The notes below the pieces were generated by a model, which did not search any database, had not been told where the DNA came from, and saw only the letters and a list, made by a program, of their open reading frames with translations. The translations under genes were made by a program, and so were the position numbers. Of a stretch of 64,000 nucleotides of DNA, positions 38,894 through 49,280 are shown in pieces (within the stretch, counting starts at the first letter, position 1; the number at the start of each line of letters is the position of its first letter). Source of the stretch: Symbiodinium natans (Eukaryota; Sar; Dinophyceae; Suessiales; Symbiodiniaceae); assembly GCA_905221605.1 (NCBI GenBank), contig CAJNDS010002108.1:62001-126000 (forward strand). Reading direction: 5' to 3'.

Positions 38894-39417
38894 TGCAAAA
38901 GCCAGGTGGCTGCTGAGGGGTGTGTTTCTGAACCCAACGCCGTTTAGTGGCTTGGAACGCCAAGCCCTAAGCCCTGAGCCCATAGCCGATGGTCTTAGGG
39001 TCTTAGGGCTTGGGCCTTCCCAGGCTTTGGTCCCTAAACCCTAAACCCTAAACCCTAAACCCTAAACCCTAAACCCTAAACCCTAAACCCTAAACCCTAA
39101 ACCCTAAACCCTAAACCCTAAACCCTAAACCCTAAACCAATAAATCCTAGACCCTAAACCCTTTGTGACACCCCCAAAACCCCCCAACAAATTCACTCAC
39201 TAGCAGCTGAACGTGTAAAGCATCACCAAATCCAGACACCCTAAACCCTAAACCCTCAGCCCTCAAACCCTAAACCCTAAACCCTAAACCCTAAACCCTA
39301 AACGCTAAACCTTAAACCCTAAACCCTAAACCCTAAACCCTAAACCCTAAACCCTAAACCCTAAACCCTAAACCCTAAACCCTAAACCCTAAACCCTAAA
39401 CCCTAAACCCTAAACTC
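38894..39417. repeat. C-strand arrays with short islands
   Basis: An island to about 39030, a CCCTAAA array at 39031-39139, a short island, and a second array at 39236-39414. Confidence 0.9.
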
Positions 39418-39419
39418 CC

Positions 39420-39500
39420 GAAAGGCTCACCGCCAAGTGCTTCTCGGCCTGCGTGGCCTCGCCGGGCACCTCCCTGGCCACTCAGCAGCAGGCCCCGCAC
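39420..39500 (+). other. Exon-like fragment resembling Tim8/Tim13 small translocase chaperones
   Basis: Reads ERLTAKCFSACVASPGTSLA followed by TQQQ. KCF-x3-C-x4-PG-x-SL fits the first half of the twin C-x3-C motif of Tim13-type mitochondrial intermembrane-space chaperones, which continue with a Gln/Glu and a second C-x3-C. The second Cys pair is absent because the frame runs into TTTAGGG repeats. The left edge abuts a CCCTAAA array. A partial gene copy; family call from motif only. Confidence 0.45.
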
Positions 39501-40683
39501 GGATCAGGGTTTAGGGTTTAGGGCTAGGGTTTAGAGTTTAGGGCTTAAGGCTTTGGGATTCAGAAGTTTAGGGTTTAAAAAAGTTGTAGGGTTCATGAGG
39601 GAGTTGAAATCTCCAGCCCCCAACACCTCCCTAAACCCCAAACCCTAAACCGTATAAACCCAAAACCCTAACCCTTCTAAGTCGCCCCGAACCCCAGACT
39701 TCCAAACGCTTGCATCCCCTAAAGGTTTAGGTTTTGTGGTTTGTGGTGAAAACCCGGAAGCCCTTGTGTCGGCTCCCCACTCGAGGCCCAAACCCCTTAA
39801 CCCCTCAGCACCTGAAACCCGAAGCTCCAGAGATGGAAAAAGTCGTTCCCTACGCGTCTGCTTGTACCCATGAGAAGCTCCCTCTTTTGGGGCAGGCTAG
39901 TTTATAGGATGATTCTAGTAAGTATAGATGGATATGACTCTCTGACTCTCTTGGCTGAACCCTCAACCCAAGACCCCTAAAAAAAGAAGCCCCCAAGAGC
40001 GAACTCTGTGCGGACCGAGCCATCCCGGTAGTTATTTCAGCCCCCAAAAACCGCAACATCATGTTAGATGTACTAGAATCATCCTATACTTACTTAGCCA
40101 CTAGTTGAACTTTAAACCTTTTTGGGTTCCCTCCTTTAGCAGGAAAAATGAAGTTTATCCTTTTGGTCCCCTTGGTGATTGGAGAAGCAAGTATAAGCCC
40201 CCCCCCCCGAGAGGGACCCGAGGATCCTATAAGCCAGTGCACTGTAAACCCCAAATTTCTCTGCCCGAAAACCAAAACCTAAACCCAGAGCCCTTCGGAA
40301 TCGCCCGAACCCGCGATGCATTGTTCACTCTCTTTCACACATTGAGCTGTTCTCACCTTACTTTCGCTGCGCGTCATTGAGATGTTATGTCTCCGCCTTT
40401 TCCATGTTTATATTCTCGTCGTCTGCACTTTCAACAAGGTTGTTGTGACTGACTACTGCGTTCATTTCATCGACTCGAACAATTCTCAAGATGGGGCTTC
40501 CGAAACCAGGGGTACCTTCTTAGGGTCCTTAACCCTAAACCCTAAATTCCCCTACTACTTGGGGATGCATATTGGCGGGGGGGGGGGGGGTCCCCCCCAT
40601 TTTCGGAAATCCCCAGATGGCCTGTCTGTCCTTGAGCGCAGGTGTGCCTGTGGCGTTGCGCGCAGCGCTACATGGAGCTCCCT
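39501..40683. other. Long island, no gene called
   Basis: Degenerate TTTAGGG near 39506-39545, then about 1.1 kb of unique sequence with a C tract near 40199-40208 and a G tract near 40577-40590. Family G foldback ends (TTCCGAAACCAGGGGTACCT at about 40499; CCCATTTTCGGAAATCCCC at about 40594) lie inside. Frames at 40090-40690 are short and motif-free. Confidence 0.45.
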
Positions 40684-41030
40684 GGTTTAGGGTTCAGGGT
40701 TTAGGTTTAGGGTTTAGGGTTTCGAGCAGCCACCAGCCGCTGTGAAGGGCTAATGTTCACGGATAGGTTTCGTTAGGGATTCGGGAATGGGGCTTAGTTG
40801 TTGAGATCCCTAAGCCCTCCGACTTTTTTAGCCCCCAAATCCTAAACCCTGAAGCAACAAGCAGCATAGTGTCTTCAGGTTTATAGAAAGGTATCGAGTT
40901 GACGGTTGAAACTCGGTAGGCCCCTGGGATATGTGCGAATTGTTGCGTTTAAAAGGATTCTGTTTAGGGATATCCAGAGGGCTTTTAAGGGCCTAAACCC
41001 TAAACCCTAAATCCTAATCCCTAAACCCTA
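40684..41030. other. Short G-strand tract and unique island
   Basis: TTTAGGG units at 40684-40720, then about 270 bp of unique DNA and degenerate CCCTAAA from 40991. No gene. Confidence 0.5.
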
Positions 41031-41167
41031 GTAGGAGCCTAAGCCCTAAACCCTAAACCCTAAACCCTAAACCCTAAACCCTAAACCCTAAACCCTAAAC
41101 CCTAAACCCTAAACCCTAAACCCTAAACCCTAAACCCTAAACCCTAAACCCTAAACCCTAGTAGGAG
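41031..41167. repeat. Telomere-type array flanked by GTAGGAG
   Basis: CCCTAAA units (41038-41160) lie between two copies of GTAGGAG (41031-41037 and 41161-41167), itself preceded by CCCTA both times. The right copy is the end of the exon-like piece on the minus strand. Confidence 0.85.
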
Positions 41168-41241
41168 ACGCAGCACTTCATCCAGAAGTACAGCGAGGCG
41201 CCAGAGCGCAGGATGTTGAGGGCGTGAGGCAAGACGTCGTC
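41161..41241 (-). other. Exon-like fragment, minus strand
   Basis: 27 codons on the minus strand reading DDVLPHALNILRSGASLYFW then MKCCVSY, running up to the array. GC-rich codons. Unrecognised family. Confidence 0.35.
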
Positions 41242-42080
41242 TCAAGTGTGGGAGGAAGAGAAAGAGGTTTAGAGTTTAGAGTTTAGGGTTTAGGGCTTAG
41301 GCGGGTTTGGTCATGCCACTGGGAGATTTGCAAAGCACCAAGCAGTTCAGGAGATCTTTGGTGTTTAGGTTTAGGGGTTTAGGGTTTAGGGGTTTAGGTT
41401 TAGGATTAGGGTTTAGGGTTCAGGGGGTTAGGATTTAGGTTTCGATTGCAACTGTACAGGGCTTGCAAAGGGGAGAAAGGGATCATGTTGGTACTTATTT
41501 AGGCCCCTTAAACCCTAAACCCTCTATGAGTTTTTCTCAAGTCGGGAATACTTGCGAAGGACTCTTCCAGGACAGGTAGCTGCTTTGAACTCGGGGTTCA
41601 GAGTTTAGTGTATCGACCGCGAAAGCTCAGAAGCTCGAAATTCTGGACATCGATTCGTAAACCCTTTATCCCCAAATAGCCCTAAGCGTACCCTAAACCC
41701 TAAACCAATCCCTAAACCCTAAAGTTAAAGAGCGCTAAGGCTCTCAACCGTAAACCGTAAACCCTAACCCCTAAACCCTTACACCCTGAACCCCAGCATG
41801 AATGTTGCCAGACCTGGACATGTAGCATCATGTAGCATCATTCGCTCAAGCGCTGCCAGGACAAGATCCAGTCTGGTACATGGGACCTGACGACCATTTG
41901 ACACCGGCTGTTTTGTCGTTTTGGGGGGTCTGAACAGAAAACGGATGACCAACAGAAACACAACAAAACTCAAAGAGGCCCCCACATGAGTCCCCGAACC
42001 CTAAAGCGCCCTAATAAACTACTGCATGTCACATGCAGCCCTTCCCCCGGGCTGCCCAGCATGTCATAACCTTGACATGG
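41242..42080. other. Islands with small opposed tracts
   Basis: TTTAGGG tracts near 41270-41300 and 41365-41445, CCCTAAA-type near 41690-41790, unique DNA between. The minus-strand frame at 41779-41985 has no recognisable motif. Confidence 0.45.
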
Positions 42081-42740
42081 TTTAGCGTTTGGGGCTTGGG
42101 GTTTAGGGTTTAGGGTTATTTAGGGTGACAGGTAATGCGGTCACGAGTCCTCCCGTCTTTGCCATCCTCCGGCATCTTCATGGCACTAAGCCCTAAACCA
42201 TCAGGCGTACCTGAAAACAAAAGCACAGAATAACCCCGCCTACTATAGGGGTCCGAAGAAGTTACTGATGGTATTGCCTTATGCTCCCTATCAAATTATG
42301 CTGCAACAACCACCCGAATACCCTATTCAAATTATTAAGGCCCCTATATTATGGTCCTTATTCTCGGGGTATCGGGAAGTACGTGGGATTGTTTCTCACG
42401 AGCGCGGATATCGGGCCGGCGAGGCACCTGCATAGCCGGGGCCACCTTGCCATAGACTTGAGAAGCCTCCAGCTACCAAGGGTTTAGGGGATTCAGGACA
42501 ATACCCCTTCAAAAAAGCACCGTTCCTTGAAATTCATGCAGGGTCCCGAAGATTCCGTAGTTTGGGGGCATCCACAGCTTCGCTTCTCCCGTGACGCAAA
42601 GCCCGTACCACCGAACCGAAGTGCAGAGCTCGCAGAGCAAAAGCTGGGTGAGGACTTAGGGTGAAGACTCCTTCTTGCACAAGAATCGTTCTGAAGCAGA
42701 GGCACCCTAAACCGTAAAACCCCAAACCATCTTGAGCCCT
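42081..42740. other. Short G-strand tract and unique island
   Basis: TTTAGGG at 42081-42125, then about 600 bp of unique, partly AT-rich DNA. Short frames only. Confidence 0.45.
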
Positions 42741-42939
<199 letters not shown>

Positions 42940-43108
42940 AGGTTGCTTACGCCCCTTCTAGCCTTTGTGGTGCTTTGCTGCGACTTTTGATCCTTAGCCT
43001 TTTTGGGTTTATTGGGTTCTTCTTAGTAAGGCAGCTAGAAATCGAATTCTGAACCACCCTCCGAAGTGCAGCCCAGCAGCATCAAAGCTTGGCCCACACA
43101 TACACCAA

Positions 43109-43219
43109 CTTGGTAGCCCAGTGGTACCCTTTTCCCTTTTTCTGGTTCAAGGTTCCCTTCTAAAGTTACCAACCCCAAAAAGGGTGCCCTTATGATAGCA
43201 TGGTTACTGGGCTACCAAG
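43109..43219. mobile_element. Foldback/MITE family A, copy 2
   Basis: 111 bp with perfect 14-bp inverted ends CTTGGTAGCCCAGT; internal sequence matches copy 1 at 6946-7064. Confidence 0.85.
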
Positions 43220-43398
43220 CCAAAATTAAATGCTATAAGATCGGAACTCCCCCCCGTCCCCCTCCCCTCCCCTCCAAAAAACAAGCAAAAACCCCAAAGA
43301 AAAGGGTACAACCGTATTCTCGGGAGACACCCATGTCCATGAGCTCCGACTTCATCGCGCCACGAAGTCGTAGGATTCTCCAGAACTCTCAACCTACA

Positions 43399-43632
43399 TG
43401 TTTGTAGGTCGAGTGCTCAGGGTTTGGGAACCCAAAACCCTCAAACCCTCAAACCCTCAAACCCTCAAACCCTCAAACCCTCAAACCCTCAAACCCTCAA
43501 ACCCTCAAACCCTCAAACCCTCAAACCCTAAAACCCTAAAACCCTAAAACCCTGAAAACCCTGAAACCCTAAGCCCCTAAAACCCTGTTTGTAGGTCTAG
43601 GGCTTAGGGTTTGGGAACCCAAGACCCCTCAA
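43399..43632. repeat. CCCTCAAA array flanked by a direct duplication of about 45 bp
   Basis: An octamer array (CCCTCAAA, then CCCTAAAA and CCCTGAAA; 43431-43585) is flanked by two copies of a unit that starts TGTTTGTAGGTC and contains GGGTTTGGGAACCCAA (43399-43443 and 43586-43632), with a few mismatches. Confidence 0.85.
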
Positions 43633-44090
43633 CGTGATCGCTTTGGCAATCCTTGGCTCTCGAAGGCTACCGGCACGATGGTGCAGTAGCCGTTCCCAGC
43701 GCAGGGTTTGGTTTGACTTAATTACGGTTTTAGTGACGGTCATTGTCTCCGACGGTTTATGTAGGGTTTAGGGCAAAGGGCGTAGGGGTTTAGTAGGGGT
43801 AAGAGCTTGAGTTGGTGGTATCAATACTGCATGGGGGCTTTCCAACGTACGGCTGGAACTGGTTCAACCAAACCCTGCCGCGCATGTGTAGGTGTCTATC
43901 CGAGAAGGTCCTTATTGCTCATCGTGCCAAATTCATACTTAATGTATAGGAATAGGCAATAACATAGTAGTACATATTTACATATAGTAGGAGATGACAT
44001 GATATGATATATTAGCAACACCATCAAAATGGGACAGGCCCCTGCTCCGCTTGGCGCAGTACTGTCAAGAGTTTGCAGACACCAGACTTT
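43633..44090. other. Unique island, partly AT-rich
   Basis: About 460 bp; an AT-rich part at 43920-44020. No gene. Confidence 0.5.
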
Positions 44091-44320
44091 GGGGTTTAGG
44101 GTTTAGGGCTTAGGGTATTAGGGTTTAGGGTTTAGGGTTTAGGGTTTAGGGAAACATTCGTCTCAGATCCGCCAGCGATGAAGGGAATTGTTCCATCTGC
44201 AGTCGACGATGGGATTAACACGGAGGCACGTCTGCCATGTGGGGGGGCGCAAGGGGGGGGGAGGGCAAGGCATTCAGCTCGGGGGCATCCGTATCTTGAA
44301 GGTCTCACTCTTCCTGATTT
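44091..44320. other. G-strand array and unique island
   Basis: TTTAGGG units at 44091-44152, then unique sequence with G-rich runs near 44240-44265. Confidence 0.6.
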
Positions 44321-44428
44321 CCCCTGGCTGGTTCTTCGTAGGGAGTAAGGAAATGAGGTACCCTATGTAATCCCTTAAGGGGTATACATAGGGCCCGAAG
44401 TCCCTCATTCCCTTCTAAGAACCAGGGG
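44321..44428. mobile_element. Foldback element (family D)
   Basis: Ends CCCCTGGCTGGTTCTTCGTA and TTCTAAGAACCAGGGG are complementary, and the pairing continues inward around GTAAGGAAATGAGG and CCTATGTA/TACATAGG. No coding capacity. Confidence 0.8.
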
Positions 44429-44440
44429 GGTCTCTCCGGA

Positions 44441-44690
44441 AGGCCCTAAACCCTGAACCCTAAACCCTAAACCCTAGACCCTAGACCCTAGACCCTAAAT
44501 CCTAAACCCTAAACCCTAAACCCTAAACCCTAGACCCTAGACCCTAGACCCTAAACCCTAAACCCTAAACCCTAAACCCTAAACCCTAAACCCTAAACCC
44601 TAAACCCTAAACCCTAAACCCTAAACCCTAAACCCTAAACCCTAAAGCCTAAAGCCCTAAACCCTAAACCCTAAGCCCTAAACCCTTTTC
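44441..44690. repeat. Telomere-type array with CCCTAGA patches
   Basis: CCCTAAA units with two homogeneous CCCTAGA patches. Confidence 0.96.
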
Positions 44691-45110
44691 CCGGGAGGCT
44701 GAGGTGTGCTATTCCTCGCCTTCAGTATACTCAAATTCGGGACGACGGCGGCGGCCACCGACCCTGCCGACGTCCTTCATCTGGCCACCAGCCACTGCGC
44801 CTGGTCTGCAGACCCTAAACCCTAAACCCAACAAAGCCGGGTTGAGGGTTTAGGGCTTAGGGCTTAGGGTTTGAGAGGGCGGTGAGGAGGGTGTCACCAT
44901 AGATGGGGGGGAGGGGGGAGTGAGGGCTATGGGCCTCGGGTTCTGCGGAGAGTGTGACTGAGGCTCGCAAAGACTCGTGCAGGCCAGGTGGCAACACAGG
45001 CGTCGGTGGGAATAACAAGGGCTCGAGATGTCACGGGCGTTTAGGGTTTAGGGTTTAGGGCTTAGGGTTTAGGGTTTGGGGTTTGGGGTTTAGGGTTTAG
45101 GGTTTAGGGT
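44691..45110. other. GC-rich island, unique DNA and G-strand array
   Basis: GC-rich, possibly exonic sequence at 44691-44815, short tracts, unique DNA, then TTTAGGG/TTTGGGG units at 45036-45110. Confidence 0.5.
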
Positions 45111-45590
45111 GCGAATTTCGTGCTTTGACTTCAGAGCTTAGGGTGCTGCAGGGCCAGAGATGCGTTGACCCCGTGCTCCTTCTCTTGTTCAAAGGGCACC
45201 ACCTGCCACCCTTAGGTGGCTGTGGAGGTAGGGTTTAGGGTTGAGGGTTCAGGGTTTAGGGTTTCGTGTTTAAGGTTTATTGTTTAGGGTCAAGGGCCTT
45301 GCTTGAGAAATTTGGTTTGGCAGGGAAGCATCGCAATGCTTATAATGGTCCTTACTCGACCCATTTCCCATATGCAGACGATTGATTACAGGAGGACGTG
45401 CCCGAAATGCATGCTTGGGTATCGGTGGTATCTCTTGGAATGAGGTGACTTTTGCCTCGGCTCAGAGTTGATCGGTCTGACATTCCTGGATTCATCTGGT
45501 CGCCCGACGGAACTCGTGAACGCAAGTACCCGCGGCAGGTTTGCAGGCGTCGTCCCTGTCAGGGGCTTGCTTTTCAGGAAGGCTCTGCAG
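45111..45590. other. Upstream region of the RCC1-like gene
   Basis: Unique sequence with a degenerate G-strand tract at 45231-45290. No promoter motif is evident; dinoflagellate promoters generally lack a TATA box. Confidence 0.5.
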
Positions 45591-45613
45591 CCCAGTAGCC
45601 TTTTGTGCATGAG
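45591..45613 (+). promoter_or_regulatory. Possible DinoSL relic upstream of the RCC1-like gene
   Basis: CCCAGTAGCCTTTTGTGCAT resembles the 5' two thirds of the spliced leader (CC, GTAGCC, TTTTG in order, with one inserted and one missing base). It ends just before the start codon at 45620. A relic would mean the gene was recopied from a trans-spliced mRNA. The match is short and gapped. Confidence 0.3.
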
Positions 45614-45619
45614 AGTGTC

Positions 45620-47107
45620 ATGGCCCTCACACTTGAGGTGAGCCTGCTGAGTGGTAGGACAGTTTTGCTGGAAGCAGGGCCGGATGAGTCTATAGAGGCA
45701 CTGAGGACAAGAGCACAGACGATGCTGGCAGTTGGCCGGGGCAGACTGTTGGACTCCTGCGGAGGCGCTCTGGATGGAGCAACCACGCTTGAAAAATCTA
45801 GGTTGCACGACGGCGACAGGCTGACGTTGCAGGTGAGCACGGTTCAGCTTCAAGGCAACTTTTCTGCTTTTGCTGCGATCCTCGGCGATGGTTCTGTAGT
45901 GACCTGGGGCAGTCCCTCCTCTGGTGGAGACAGCAGTGCTGTGCAAGGGCAGTTGAGGGATGTGCAACAGATCCGAACATCTCGCTATGCTTTTGCTGCC
46001 ATTCTGGGCGATGGGTCTGTTGTGAGTTGGGGCGATCCTAAACGCGGCGGCAACAGCAGTGCTGCGCAAGGTCAGCTGAAGGACGTCAACCAGATCCAAG
46101 CTACCAGCAACGCGTTTGCTGCCATTCTGGCCGATGGCTCTGCTGTGACTTGGGGGCTTGTTGACCTTGGTGGCGACAGCAGTGATGTGCAACATCGGCT
46201 GAAGAGCGTGCAGCGGATTCAAGCTACTACTGGCGCCTTCGCCGCCATTCTAGACGACGGCTCCGTTGTAACATGGGGCGCTGCTCGGGATGGTGGAGAC
46301 AGCTGCGCTGTTCAAGGTCAGCTCAAAAACGTGCAGCAAATCCAAGCTACCGACGCTGCATTTGCCGCCCTTTTGAGCGATGGATCTGTTGTGACCTGGG
46401 GCTTTGATGAGTCTGGTGGCGACAGCAGTCAGGTGCAAGGTCAACTGAAGCAAGTGCAGCATATCCAAGCATCAGCGCAGGCGTTTGCTGCCATTCTGGG
46501 CGATGGGTCTGTGGTGACCTGGGGTCATGCTGACTTTGGAGGCGACAGCAGTGCTGTGCAACATCAGCTGAAGAGTGTGCAGCGGATTCAAGCTACTACC
46601 AGTGGTTTGGGCGGCGGTGCCTTTGCTGCCGTTCTGGTCGATGGGTCTGTCGTGGCATGGGGCGATGCTGACTGCGGCGGTGACAGCAGTCAAGTGCAAG
46701 GTCAGCTAAATAACGTGCAGCACATCCAAGCTACCAACGCAGCCTTTGCCGCCATTTTGGGCGACGGATCCGTTGTGACCTGGGGCGATTCTGATTATGG
46801 CGGTGACAGCAGTGATGTGAAAGACCAGCTTATGAACGTGGAGCGCATCCAAGCAACTGACCAAGCTTTTGCTGCCATTCTCAGCGATGGGTCTGTTGTG
46901 ACTTGGGGCGACTCTGGCTTTGGCGGCGACGGCAGTGATGTGCAAGGTCAGCTGAAAGATGTGGCGCGCGTCCAAGCTTCCAGTGGCGGTTTTTTTCTTG
47001 GAGGTGCTTTTGCTGCCGTTGTGGGCGATGGGTCGGTTGTGACTTGGGGCAGCGTTGAGACTGGTGGCGACAGCAGCGCGGTGCAAGTTCAGCTGAAACA
47101 ATCTTAG
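45620..47107 (+). CDS. Ubiquitin-like/RCC1-like repeat protein
   Basis: 495 codons, intronless. The start is the first in-frame ATG (MALTLEVSLLSGR); the frame is open five codons further upstream without ATG. Residues 1-75 look ubiquitin-like (LEVSLLSGRTVLLEAG ... DGDRLTLQV). Ten repeats of about 41 residues follow, with consensus AFAAIL-x-DGSVVTWG, then GGDSS-x-VQ-x-QLK-x-VQ-x-IQAT. Repeats 6 and 9 carry Gly-rich insertions (GLGGG, GFFLGG). The DGSVVTWG signature is that of RCC1/HERC-type beta-propeller blades, although 41 residues is shorter than the usual 50 or so. Such genes are abundant in Symbiodiniaceae and often labelled HERC-like, but no HECT ligase domain is present. The function is unknown; protein binding is likely. 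It stops at TAG 47105-47107. Confidence 0.9.
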   Translation: MALTLEVSLLSGRTVLLEAGPDESIEALRTRAQTMLAVGRGRLLDSCGGALDGATTLEKSRLHDGDRLTLQVSTVQLQGNFSAFAAILGDGSVVTWGSPSSGGDSSAVQGQLRDVQQIRTSRYAFAAILGDGSVVSWGDPKRGGNSSAAQGQLKDVNQIQATSNAFAAILADGSAVTWGLVDLGGDSSDVQHRLKSVQRIQATTGAFAAILDDGSVVTWGAARDGGDSCAVQGQLKNVQQIQATDAAFAALLSDGSVVTWGFDESGGDSSQVQGQLKQVQHIQASAQAFAAILGDGSVVTWGHADFGGDSSAVQHQLKSVQRIQATTSGLGGGAFAAVLVDGSVVAWGDADCGGDSSQVQGQLNNVQHIQATNAAFAAILGDGSVVTWGDSDYGGDSSDVKDQLMNVERIQATDQAFAAILSDGSVVTWGDSGFGGDGSDVQGQLKDVARVQASSGGFFLGGAFAAVVGDGSVVTWGSVETGGDSSAVQVQLKQS

Positions 47108-47181
47108 CTGTCATAGCCGATTCGCATGTTCGCTGAGCAGCACTCGGCAGCAACGACCCTGGCATACCTCATGGGCTTCCC

Positions 47182-47286
47182 TACTACCCCCTTCTACACT
47201 ACCCCCTAGGTTCCCTCCATAAATAACCTTATCCCTAAATAGCCTTAATTATGGTGGAACCGAGGGGGGGTAGTATAGAGGGGGGT
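47182..47286. mobile_element. Foldback element (family E)
   Basis: The left arm CTACCCCC...CTAGGTTCC pairs with the right arm GGAACCGAGGGGGGGTAGTA and onward. The spacer holds CCTTATCCCTAAATAGCC. No coding capacity. Confidence 0.75.
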
Positions 47287-47894
47287 CATGAAGACCCGGG
47301 CGCTTCTGCTGAGACTGGTTGAACGGTTCAAGGGGGAGGAAAATCGTTTAGCTACTTCTGGCTCTCTGCTTTGACACCTGATCCGGTCGGCGCAATATTC
47401 ATGTATCATCCACAACACAGACTTGTCCATCTGAATTCCGTTCGAGCTGCATCAGTATCACTCTGACCATCGCGCCGTTTGTGCCGAAATACTTTCGTCG
47501 AAGCCTCAGACGCCCTAAGCCAGGCTGCAGCATCAACTGCAGCAGGAAAACACGCTGACCACAAATCAGGAAAACAGTATGTCCTAGCGGCCTGGCGCAA
47601 AGCTTCATACTCTCAGCTGGCAGACAAGTGCAACTTGGGATGATGATGTGGCAATCATTGGGCCGCCGAACCCACAAGCATGTGCGTTCCTCAATACGGA
47701 TGGCTTAAGGAGACCTTTGGTCGCCCCATCCTTGCAGTGCATGCAAGACCCAAAGAGCATGTCGACCACAGACATTACCAGATTGTGTCGTCTTGCTCAA
47801 AAACCCTTTCCACTCTGCTGCTCGCCCTCGCCGTTCTCCATGAACAATGCTTGACGAAATCCACATCGTGCAGCTCTCTAAGTAGTAGCCGACC

Positions 47895-47909
47895 GGTGCT
47901 TCTAGCACC
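47895..47909. other. Small hairpin next to telomere-type array
   Basis: GGTGCT TCT AGCACC, six paired bases with a 3-base loop, followed by AGCGA and then the CCCTAAA array. The same hairpin plus AGCGA occurs at 63667-63686, also just before an array. Confidence 0.6.
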
Positions 47910-47914
47910 AGCGA

Positions 47915-48094
47915 TAAACCCTAAACCCTAAACCCTAAACCCTAAACCCTAAACCCTAAACCCTAAACCCTAAACCCTAAACCCTAAACCCTAAACCCTA
48001 AACCCTAAACCCTAAACCCTAAACCCTAAACCCTAAACCCTAAACCCTAAACCCTAAACCCTAAACCCTAAACCCTAAACCCTAAACCCTAAAC
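47915..48094. repeat. Telomere-type array, C-rich strand
   Basis: About 25 perfect CCCTAAA units. Confidence 0.98.
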
Positions 48095-48314
48095 CCCAGA
48101 TCTTACGAACCCGATAAAGCCCAAGCTCCCATGCTTCGACCAGGGTCCTGGAGCGACGCCAGAGGCGACTCCCGGCGTCCTGGAGCCGTGGCATGGCTCC
48201 TGGGCTGCCATTAGGGTTTAGGGTTTAGGGTTTGGGGTTTAGGGTTTAGGGTTTAGGGTTTAGGGTTTAGGCTTTAGGGTTTAGGGTTTAGGGTTTAGGG
48301 TTTAGGGTTTAGGG
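48095..48314. repeat. GC-rich island and opposed G-strand array
   Basis: About 115 bp GC-rich island (48095-48210), possibly exonic, then TTTAGGG units to 48314. Confidence 0.85.
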
Positions 48315-48800
48315 GGTCTCATAGGTTGTTTTCGGCTTTTACAGGGCTTGTGGGTTCATCGGGGTTCTAGGGGGTTTCTGAGTTTGATTGAGTTTGGGGT
48401 TTAGAATTTACGTGTCAAGCAGGGGTCTTCTAAGGCTGTAAAACGCGCCTTTAGGGATTTATGTTGTCCCGGGTGCAAAGTTTAGGTAGGGCCCTTGGGA
48501 CATTGGGTTGTACCAGGATCATATGGTCAGTTCTCAAAAATTCAGGTCCCTTTTCGTAAAATTATAGGGGCCCGCCTTATGGTAAGGAACCTCAAGAAAA
48601 ACCACAATTTAGAGAAGTGACCACAATGGGAATGTTTTTTTCAGTGCATATGGCTGAGGGCTTTGAGTGCACGGGTCGTGGGCGCAGCTGGCTTGCAGCC
48701 TCTGGCTTGAGGATGAACCCCTGAAAACCCTAAACCCTCGGCCCTAAACCCTAAACCCTAGGCCCGAACCCTAAACCTTAAACCCTAAACCCTAAACCGA
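48315..48800. other. Unique island then degenerate C-strand array
   Basis: About 400 bp of unique, AT-leaning sequence, then CCCTAAA-like units at 48726-48800. No gene. Confidence 0.5.
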
Positions 48801-49280
48801 GAACCAAGAACCCAAACTTGGGGAGTTTGCGAGGCTTGCTTCCACTCGCTCGGCCACCCCGGTGCCTGGATCGGGAGAGGATAGTCGCGCTGCGGTGTGC
48901 AGGACTTCATGAACAGTAAGATTTAGGGTTTAGGGTTTTGGTTTTTTTAGGGTTTAGGGTGGAGATAGCAGCGATATGGTCATTGTCAGTGCGGCTGCTT
49001 CTATTCTTATGGTTCGTTCTCGGGTTGCTGAGGGGTTCAGGGGCATGGTGCCCAGGAGGGATGAGACACCAGATTCCAGGGCACCGTGTGTTCCCACCCT
49101 CGTGCAAGACACTGGGAGTTTTTTTTTTTTTTTGGTACCCTTGTTGAGCTCCTAGAATAAAATCAAGGATTGTAGTATTTGGGGGTATATAGGGAGTAGT
49201 TTGTCCCCCCTTTTCGGAAACCCTTACGTTGCGAATCAACAATAGAAAGAGCAAGAGGTCAAATCCATTTTGTCGATCTA
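48801..49280. other. Unique island
   Basis: GC-rich part near 48830-48910, a TTTAGGG tract near 48921-48960, then unique DNA with a T tract near 49119-49133. Overlapping opposed frames at 48907-49254 have no motifs. Confidence 0.45.

Larger units (their letters stand above)
47108..47914. other. Downstream region of the RCC1-like gene
   Basis: About 800 bp containing foldback E (47182-47286), unique DNA and the hairpin at 47895-47909. Short overlapping frames at 47399-47931 lack motifs. Confidence 0.5.

Noticed and set aside
45386-46222. 278-codon minus-strand frame over the RCC1-like gene
   Set aside because: Antisense shadow of the repeated gene; the plus strand has the ubiquitin-like start and DGSVVTWG repeats.
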